Source: Clarkia xantiana subsp. parviflora
Lineage: Eukaryota; Streptophyta; Magnoliopsida; Myrtales; Onagraceae
Length of the DNA: 64,000 nt
Direction: 5' to 3'
Assembly (NCBI GenBank): GCA_036873135.1
Contig: JAPTYO010000008.1
Coordinates: forward strand, 39,130,819 to 39,194,818
Shown here piece after piece: positions 56,875 through 64,000 of the stretch (its first letter is position 1; every line of letters starts with the position of its first letter). A program made the position numbers and the translations under genes. The notes under the pieces were generated by a model that saw nothing but the letters and a program-made list of their open reading frames with translations, was not told the origin of the DNA and did no database searches.

Positions 56875-57634
56875 TGATGGGTTCCGATACAATCGTTAGC
56901 CTCGTTAACAGCCAATGGACGGCGAGTAGGTCCAGTGGGCCTCGTGAAAAGCCTGGAAGGCCTAGAGGCCCAGTATGAAGGGTCCCGAATTTAGTGGTCC
57001 CGATATATGAGCTGAATGCTCCCGACGAGAAGCCTCTGAGTAGGCCCCGATATGCCTTAGTAAAGGCCCCGATGATAAAAGCCCCGCAGAGGCTGGACCT
57101 GTCTCGTGAGACAAAGGGTCCTGGGTGGTGACCTAGAATGAGATAACTCTGAAGCCCCCGACAGGAGTCGAGACTTGCGATCAGAGGATAAGACCAAGAA
57201 ACCAGCCTACTAGAAAGAGTAGTGGGACGACGGTTAAAGATATAGATAAACTTCCCCGAGATACGCAGGACGTGCCCGAGATACGTGGAGTATGGGTAAG
57301 ATACGCGGAGCGTGGGGCGAAATCTACGGAATCCCGAACGAGATATACGGAATCGTAGCGAGATATACAGAATCATGGGCAAAACGGCCAATCACGGTCA
57401 CAGGTAACTGAGTAACTTCCCTTCCTATATAAAGGAGGAAGTTACCTCAGAAAACACACCATCTAATACGCACTTAGATTATTGCTGCCACCCCATTGAT
57501 CATATACTCATTTAAGCATCGGAGAGGGATTCTGGGTCACCACCCAGGTCATCCCCTTTTGCAGGATTACGCGGAGCCCAGGAGTCCAAAGCTTTCCGTC
57601 AAGGACGAAACGGAGCTTCGCCCGTGATCCAACA
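56875..57634 (+). repeat. Gypsy-E 5' LTR
   Basis: About 760 bp, from TGATGGGTTCCG to TGATCCAACA, with a TATA box TATATAAA at 57426-57433. A primer site follows directly. The left end is inferred from the TGATGG start shared with Gypsy-D. The 192-codon minus-strand frame across it is a shadow of LTR DNA. Confidence 0.75.
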
Positions 57635-57651
57635 TTGGCGCCGTCTGTGGG
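57635..57651 (+). other. Gypsy-E primer binding site
   Basis: TTGGCGCCGTCTGTGGG, a common plant Ty3-gypsy primer-site sequence, directly after the LTR. Confidence 0.85.
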
Positions 57652-57687
57652 AAACTAACAAAAAGCCAATAGTTTCTACCAGATCAA

Positions 57688-59538
57688 TGGCCGGTGGTGG
57701 CAAGAAGAAACAAGTTCAAGCCGGCAATTCTCGCCCCGCTGGAACCGTGAATTCCCCGTTGCCGGAACATGTTGCTGAACAAGGTGAGTACCCTGCTGTT
57801 TCTCATACAGGGGGGCATGGTGATGAGGAGGTCTCAGTCCGAGACACGACGCTGAACAGGCAAGATATCCCGCGAAGGGAGGTGGATGCTCCCCCAAACC
57901 CGGTGGGGGCACAGAGAGGAGGTCCCGCGAAGGGAAGCAGGCTCTTCTTCAAACTCGGAGTTGGCCAAGGCGGTAGCAGATGCTATGCCTATGTTTTTGG
58001 CAGCCATGGAGGCTCTGTTGGACAAGAGAGAGGCCGCCAGGAGGGCGGAGGAGTTGCCTCCGCGAGAAGAGCTGCCCCCACCCCCTCCGAGGGTGGTTCC
58101 AGAAGAACAGGAGGATCAGGAGGTTCAACCCAGGAATAGGGGTAAGGAACCTGCGCACTTGGAGAAGTTCGTGGTCGACGGCCCGGGACCAGTACAAAAC
58201 AGGACCATTCCCCTGAATGGCCCCATCACCCCCGATCAGGTGGTGAAGATCGTCAGCATCTGCATGGGTGACCAAAAGCAGATGACATCGGAGTTGAGGG
58301 ATCGATCCAGCCATCCTTTCATTCCGCGGCTGCTGGATACTGTCGCCCCGCCAGGGCTAGGCATTCCGACCATCAAGGAGTACGATGGTGAAGGAGACCC
58401 GGTCCGCCATGTTCAGAGACATGTCCAGGCTTGCATGGGAAGAACCTCAAACGATGACCTCGTGTGTTCGCTGTTCCCGATCACCCTGGGAGAAAGGGCC
58501 ATGACTTGGTTCTTCAGCCTACCGCCAGGAAGTATTACGTGCTGGGCTGATATGCACGATCGCTTCATCAAGCAATATCAAGGTCGGAGGCGTCTCCTGA
58601 AGAGTGTAAGGTCCCTGACCCAGGTGGTGCAGAGACCCGACGAATCGTTGGCATATTACTACCAACGATTCACTGCCAGTGCCGCGGAGATCGATGAGGA
58701 GATATCGGAGGGGGAGACCATCCGCACTTTCCTTCGAAATCCGCTCCATACGGGTCCGACCTAATGCACAGTGTAGCCGCGAAGGCTGTGTGGAGTATGG
58801 AGGCCCTGCAAGCGAGGGTGAAACAACAAATCGACGTCCAGGAGTCGAAGATTGCTGTCGGAGAGCTTGACCCTCCAAAGTGGGGAAGAGGAAAGCCATC
58901 GTCCAAGCTGTCGGATGATCGCAAAGGGAGCGACAAATCGGAGGGGAGTAAGAACCGTGGTCGCCCCGAGAGAAGGGAGGATAGGCGTCCTCCGAAGAAG
59001 GATAACCGCGAAGGTCGTAGTGTTCCCATCAACAGCTCGATGACCTCCGTACTAGCTGTAATGGATCGGCAAGGTCTCGCCCAATACCCCCCGAGGAAGG
59101 AAGGAGAGTTCTTGGGAGGCCGCTCGGATCGTTATTGTCGGTACCATCGAGCCAATGGTTACGACACGGATAACTGTCGGGAGCTGAAGAAGGAGATAGA
59201 GAAGCTGATCCAGAAAGGGAAGCTTAAGGAGTTCGTCGGAAGGGGAAGGTGCCGATCCCGTTCCAAAAGTCGGTCGCGGTCCCGTTCCAAGTCCCGTGAT
59301 CGATCCCCGAAGAAGAAGAAGGTCGAGTCGGAGCCCTCTGGTTCCGGTGCCCGTAAGGAGAGACGGGGGACCATTAACGTCATTCACGGAGGAATGGCAG
59401 CGGGAGGTGACACTACCGCTTCTCGGGAGAATTATGCCTCTCGCATATCCGCTGCTGTGGTGCTAGGCAAGAGGTCCCGGTCGTGGACCCTAAAGGAGGA
59501 AATGGTGATTTCTTTCTCGGCGGAGGATTTGATAGGCC
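57688..59538 (+). pseudogene. gag: Gypsy-E gag, frameshifted and truncated
   Basis: Start at 57688 (MAGGGKKKQVQAGNSRPAG). A first frame change occurs near 57900-57950, after which the frame to 58764 has ELAKAVADAMPMFLAAMEAL, a Pro-rich hinge, and the retrotransposon gag domain (EYDGEGDPVRHVQRHVQ, TWFFSLPPGS, LAYYYQRFTA). A second frame change near 58755 leads into the last part: VKQQIDVQESK, the zinc-like YCRYHRANGYDTDNC (about 59134-59178), an Arg-Ser stretch (SRSKSRSRSRSKSRDRS) and INVIHGGMAAGG. It ends at EEMVISFSAEDL, just before the protease would begin, where LARD-B sequence takes over. Confidence 0.88.
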
Positions 59539-59748
59539 AGAAAATATACTCTAAATATTCAGAAAATATACTCTAAATATTCAACAAATATTCTCTGCAA
59601 TAAATACAAATAAATATCCTAATTTAAGCCAGTCCTATCTTTGGAAACTTCGTGACTTTCCATATTTAAATACTTCCTTCCTTTTTTTTTACGTGTCACA
59701 TATGACATTTTGAACGTGCTACGCGCGGACCAAAATTAGGTGTTTACA
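59539..59748 (-). repeat. LARD-B 3' LTR, truncated
   Basis: Minus strand TGTAAACACC at 59748, matching the first 210 bp of the other LARD-B LTRs. The far end joins Gypsy-E gag and includes a short duplication of AGAAAATATACTCTAAATAT. It is preceded by a polypurine tract, so it is a 3' LTR. Confidence 0.85.
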
Positions 59749-59768
59749 GCTTGCCCCTCTTTGGGCGA
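59749..59768 (-). other. LARD-B polypurine tract
   Basis: Minus strand CGCCCAAAGAGGGGCAAGC directly before the LTR, as in Tat-type gypsy elements. Confidence 0.8.
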
Positions 59769-59889
59769 ATTCCCGTAGAACAAGTTCGAGGGGATTTGTC
59801 CAAAGACGTGTAAACACTAATTTTGGTTGGGAAGTATATTTTCTTTTGAGTCTTCGAATCTTCAAGGAAACTCCTGGCTTGTTTCGGAA

Positions 59890-60380
59890 AATGCAAAAAA
59901 GTAGAGCCTCTGTCGGCGGTGCCCCTGTTGGCGGTGCCTCATTAGCGTGCCCCTGTTGGCGATGTAGAAAGTAGAACCTCTGTCGGCGGTGCCCCTGTTG
60001 GCAGCGCTTCCATTGGCAGTGCGGAAAAGTAAAGCCTCGGTTGGCGGTGCCCCTGTTGGCGGTGCCTCCGTTGGCGGTGCAGAAAGTAAAGCCTCCAGTG
60101 GCGTGCGGAAAAGTAAAGCCTCCAGTGGCGTGCGGAAAAGTAAAGCCTCCATTGGCGTGCGGAAAAGTAAAGCCTCCAGTGGCGTGCAGTAAAGCAAAAT
60201 CCTGATCGATGATGCCTCCAGTGGCGAGCGACAAGAAAAAGCCTCCTGTAGCGTGAAATAAAGTAAACCCTTAATCGACGATGCCTCCAGTGGCGAGCGA
60301 TAAGGAAAAGCCTCTAGTGGCATGTATCGGAGAAGAGCCTCTAGTGGCGTCCGTTGGAGAAGTGCCTCTAGAGGCGTGAC
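59890..60380 (-). repeat. GC-rich minisatellite in LARD-B
   Basis: About twenty imperfect units of 13-26 bp, for example GTAAAGCCTCCAGTGGCGTG on the plus strand, with blocks of GTTGGCGGTGCC units on the left side. It stays open in several frames on both strands (for example 59862-60566 minus), giving repetitive PLEALLFRT-like translations. These are repeat artefacts. Confidence 0.85.
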
Positions 60381-60464
60381 TTGCGAAGGTTGAATACTAA
60401 GGCTTCGTTCGTCGGGGGTGACTCTCAGAAAGCTGGAAAACTTCAGATCCTGATTGTCGGTTGA

Positions 60465-60650
60465 TTTGTAGGAACAGACTGTAACAGTCCTACTCATCTT
60501 TGAATGGTGACTTGCGAGAGCAGACTGTAACTGTCCCGCTTGCCGTAAAATTGACTGTAGGAACATACTGTAACAGTCCTACTCATCCTTGAATGGTGAC
60601 TCGCGAGAGCAGACTGTAACCGTCCCGCTTGTTGTGAAGTTGACTTTGGA
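60465..60650 (-). repeat. Two ~89-bp tandem units in LARD-B
   Basis: GTAGGAACAGACTGTAACAG at 60467 and its near copy at 60556, each followed by TCCTACTCAT, GAATGGTGACT and a second ACTGTAAC. Non-coding. Confidence 0.8.
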
Positions 60651-60954
60651 AGACGCTGTACCGTTAGATAATATACAGGCGCACGAATGTTTGTCCCTAA
60701 TTTTTGCCTAAATTGCGCATGGTGCGACAACTTATCAGGATCTTTCTTTCTTTGTTTTTTTTTTTGAGAATTTCTATTTTTTCTCTCCTTTTGCCGCGGT
60801 CGATTGAGATATTTTCGACCGTGACCCTCGGGTTTTTTATTTTCTCTCCTTTTGCCATGATTGCAATTTCTGAACTTGCAACCATGCCTCTCATTTCCTG
60901 ATTTTGCCTAGGTCGCCCTTTCGGATTTTCAACCTAGCGGAAGCACTCTTTATT

Positions 60955-61770
60955 TGGTAGCCGTTTAAAGTGTCGCTATGGCCCTTTCTTTGTTTTCCTC
61001 ATTTGCTGTTGCGGAAGCTCTTTTTTAATAGCCAATTTCGGGTTGACTGTGGCCCGTTTATTATTCTCGCCTCGATGCGGGAGTATTTGTAGCCGTTTGG
61101 AGGGTGGCTGCGACCCTTTTCTCACCGTTTTCAATGTTGCGGGAGCTCTTTTGATTGTAGACATTCCTCGTCTCTGATCCGGGAAACACTCTCTGTATGT
61201 AACCATTTCGAGGGTGGTTGTGGCCCTTTCACTTAATACCCGCCATCGATGTTCCGGGAGCGCTTTTTTTATTGTAGCCGTTTAGAGGGACGACTGTGAC
61301 CCTTTCTTTTATTTTCCCGCCCTCACCGGGTTCGCGGGGTCACCTTTTTTGTGTAGCCATTTTAACGGTGGCTGTGGCCCTTTCAAATAACTTCCCGGTC
61401 TCACAAGATTCACGGGAACACTCTGTATATGTAGCCATTTTGAGGGTGGCTGTGGCCCTTTCTTTATTTTTCTGCCCTCACCGGGTTCGCGGGGTCACTC
61501 TTTCATCTTTAGCCGTTTGGAGGGTGGCTGTGGCCCTTTCACCTATTTCCCGCTTTTGATGTTGTAGGAGCGCTCTTTATCTGTAGCCATTTGAAGGGTG
61601 GTTGTGGCCCTTTCTTTGTAGTCGTTTTAGGGACGACTGAGACCCTTTTTATTTGTAGTTGATTTAGGGACAACTGTGACCCTTTTATTTCTTCACTACT
61701 CTCACAAAATTTGCATGAGCACTCTCTTTATTTTTCTCGGTAGCCAATTAAAGGGCGGCTGTGACCCTAA
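60955..61770 (-). repeat. Array of ~80-bp units with TAGCCGTTTGGAGGGTGGCT core
   Basis: About ten or eleven diverged units on the plus strand, each with TAGCC(G/A)TTT, GGGTGGCTGTGGCCCTTTC and a CCGGGAGCACTCTTT-like spacer. The short frames in it (60976-61206, 61296-61559) are translations of the units. Confidence 0.8.
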
Positions 61771-61899
61771 AAGAAAATGATTTTTTTTGCTTTTTTGCTT
61801 TTTTTTTTAAAGAAAATTTAACGAAAGTAATCAACAATTATGTACATGCCCCTAGTGGCAAATTGAAAATTTCTAATTCAAAACATCTTCTAGAGAAGG

Positions 61900-62760
61900 A
61901 CTCAGTTGATTGAGTCAAAATATGTCGGTCGTGTCGACGCCCTGGGTTGACCCTACGACCAATGGATGACATAGGCAATGATTTTTTCTCTCGGCTTCTC
62001 AAGTGGCATGACTATTGCTCAATCTCATCTAGAGATGCCCCACGGTTAGCACTGATAAGTTTAGACTTCACCGCATAACGAATGTATGACTTGGTTGAGG
62101 ATCACACATGGATGACGTGGAGTTTGGCCAGGCAGGTCACGTATGAAAACTATCTGAAATATCGGGTACAAACCCGGCTGGCGATCAAAGGGCCGTGCAC
62201 GAGATGTGCTCTTCAGGGGCTTTGATTAGGATGATTATCCAAGCTGCACAATGATTAAGGAAACACTCAAATTTCGGGGATAAAAATGATCACTACTTTT
62301 CTTACCTGGGTGTTGGAGTTTTTCTAGTGGGAAATGTGCTCGCTATGCGACTGGACCTGCTGCATGTCCTGATTTTCCTACTCCATCTAGAAATCACAAC
62401 TTGTATATGAACACCTGTAGGAAAGTAAATGCCCCTGGACCTCTGATGGAAGACACCAACAATAATGTTTTCTTTGCTTGACATCTAAAATGTTCATTGA
62501 TCAGCACATTGAATCTCCGCGAGACTCTCTATGATCTCTTGATATTTTCCCATCTCCGGACATGACCGATCTCAATAGGAGATGCCCCTTGGTTACCACC
62601 ACCAGTTTATACCTCACCGTAAAACAGATGTACAGCTTGGTTCGGGGACGCGTATGAATTCCACATATGGTGGGTGGAATTTTGACATGTAAGTTCTTTG
62701 GAGCAGTCACATTTCACGTGGTTGCGACCTCGGTCGAAATGGTCGTCTTATCTGCAAAAA
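61900..62760 (-). repeat. Two diverged modules of ~400 bp in LARD-B
   Basis: Module 62320-62760 and module 61900-62280 share, on the minus strand, ACGGTGAGGT/GCGGTGAAGT, a GGGGCATCTC block followed by GAGAT(C/T)G, and a downstream GGGGCAT. They look like an old tandem duplication. Acceptor-like TTTTTGCAG and donor-like CAGGTAAG motifs bound the first module. Confidence 0.5.
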
Positions 62761-63339
62761 GAGTAGGGACACTCAAATCTCAAGGAAAAAATTAAGTACA
62801 ATTCATCGTACCTGAGCGTTGGATATCCCGAGTGTGTAATTTGTTCTTCGTGCAACTGGATAACTGCATGTTTTTTTTGGCTGCCTCATTTGGTCGACAA
62901 AACTTATATGTACCGGATGCCTTACCCAATGGTACCTGAAAAGAGTGAATGAAAAATCAGTCTAGAGAATATGAGAAATCATGCATGATTTTTTTGAAAA
63001 CTCTAATGCCATTCATTTCATAATTTTGATTACATTTCAGAAAGAATCAAAATTTATTATCTAAGGTGTTTAGCACCATCATGGAATTTACTGAGTTTGC
63101 TGAGTGCACTATCTAGCTCGAACGCATGACATATGCTCAAAACAAAGCTTTTTCAAAAAGATTTTTTTGTCTTTTGTTTAAACTCGAATAGTCGCACTCA
63201 ACTGCACAGTTAAACTATTTTCTCAAAAAATAGAATCAAATCTCTTTTTTTTTAAACGCTAGCTTATGCGAAGGTTGAGACGATGTTGCCGAAAAAGTGC
63301 AATACACCTTAGATAAAAACGAATGATACTTTGAGTTTT

Positions 63340-64000
63340 TTTTTAAATGCTCATGCATGCTCGAAAGTTAAAATTCTACTGTTAAGAAAGTTACAACTGA
63401 CAACCAGTTTACCTGAATGATACATATATACAAAATGAAAAATCCAGGTAAATTTTTTTTATAAATAGACATGCAAATGCAATGCATATTTGGAATTAAA
63501 AGCTCAACAACCAAGAGAAATTTTACAATCCATCTAAAAAAAATCTTTTTTCCTGAAACAATGCTTATGAGATGTACATGAGATGAAAGTTGTACAGTTA
63601 AAAAACTTTACAAGCTAACTAATTTTTTGTTTTTTGTTTTTCCATAAGAAAAAAAAAATCAATGCATCCTAGTTGATAAAAATTGAAAAAATCAAGTGAA
63701 AAGTTTTTTTAAAATGCATATGAGATGCACAAAATTAAATACAAGATGCAAACTTAAAAATGAAAGTTCTACAACTAAGAAAAATTACAATTTACCTGAA
63801 ATGCTTTTTCCCGAAAATAATGCATACGTGATGCATGTTTTTAGTTAAAAATTTCAGGTAAAAGATTTTTTCAAAAAGAGCCCTAAAACTAAGAGAGCTT
63901 ACGATTTATCCAAAAGTTTTTTTAAAATTAATGCACATTGGATGCATTATTTAAAAATAAAACAATTTAGGTAAAAAGTTTTTTTGAAATGATGCATATG
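63340..64000 (-). repeat. LARD-B TGCAT repeats, inverted copy
   Basis: The same array as at 21500-22450 on the opposite strand: units with ATGCATATGAGATGCAC-like palindromic cores between poly-A/T stretches. It continues to the window edge. Confidence 0.75.

Larger units (their letters stand above)
59769..64000 (-). mobile_element. LARD-B internal region, no gag-pol seen
   Basis: At least 4.2 kb on the minus strand, continuing past the window. The 62320-64000 part is the inverted counterpart of 21500-23445. The rest consists of tandem repeats and duplicated modules. No gag, protease, RT or integrase motif was found on either strand, while primer site, polypurine tract and LTRs are typical of Tat-type Ty3-gypsy. 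It therefore looks like a large non-autonomous derivative. Confidence 0.65.

Noticed and set aside
56813..57391. 192-codon minus-strand frame
   Set aside because: Antisense to the Gypsy-E LTR, no known domain, not supported by composition.
59719..60566. Long minus-strand frames with PLEALLFRT-like repeats
   Set aside because: They are translations of the minisatellite and are open in more than one frame.
1..64000. CRISPR array, operon or prokaryotic defence system
   Set aside because: The repeats are retrotransposon and Helitron arrays without uniform repeat-spacer structure, and all recognisable coding relics are plant transposable elements.

Overview
The window is intergenic plant nuclear DNA made almost wholly of transposable elements. 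I see no intact host gene. Plant origin is supported by Ty1-copia elements primed by initiator-tRNA-Met, Tat-type Ty3-gypsy pieces, Helitron-, hAT- and Mutator-type DNA elements, and a fragment that looks like plastid trnA-UGC. A flowering plant is likely; I cannot name the species. Family names used here (Copia-A, Copia-1, Copia-C1/C2, Gypsy-D, Gypsy-E, LARD-B, Heli-H) are labels for this window only.

Left half (1-36466) is a nest of insertions. A Copia-A relic (1824-4966) is interrupted in its 3' LTR by Gypsy-D (5' LTR 4967-5719, gag and protease to 9169). Gypsy-D is interrupted by a second Copia-A (LTRs 9170-9771 and 24899-25501). Copia-A is interrupted by LARD-B, a long-LTR element without visible gag-pol (from 12877 to about 23445). 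The LARD-B LTR is interrupted by a structurally complete minus-strand copia, Copia-1 (13977-19412, TSD AATTT), and its leader by a solo LARD-B LTR (19813-21084, TSD ATTAA). Gypsy-D resumes at 25502 with an antisense reading frame and its promoter-like region, is interrupted by an 8.4-kb Helitron-like element (27440-35861), then ends in its 3' UTR and a truncated 3' LTR (36294-36466).

Middle (36467-45803): a minus-strand Copia-A leader and LTR carry Copia-C1 (37415-42852), whose two 185-bp LTRs are identical although its interior is decayed. Its 3' LTR holds a 709-bp hAT-type insertion. A second Gypsy-D 3' end follows (43744-45803) and shows the empty site for the Helitron.

Right part (45804-64000): decayed Copia-C2, with a plastid-like trnA piece in gag, a solo LARD-B LTR splitting RNase H (TSD CTGCC) and a Mutator-type foldback in its LTR; a 2.35-kb Mutator-like element with a GRF-finger-like gene relic and its own nested foldback; a short LINE 3' end; the 5' LTR and gag of Gypsy-E; and the 3' part of a minus-strand LARD-B rich in tandem repeats.

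The items most worth checking are: a 485-bp near-perfect palindrome with a Helitron-type 3' end at both tips; several 10-20 bp insertions of a TTGGCC-A(n) type with long target duplications, read as extremely truncated LINE insertions; an element with identical LTRs but dead genes; and the Helitron with a matching empty site in the same window. I found no CRISPR array, operon or prokaryote-type system.
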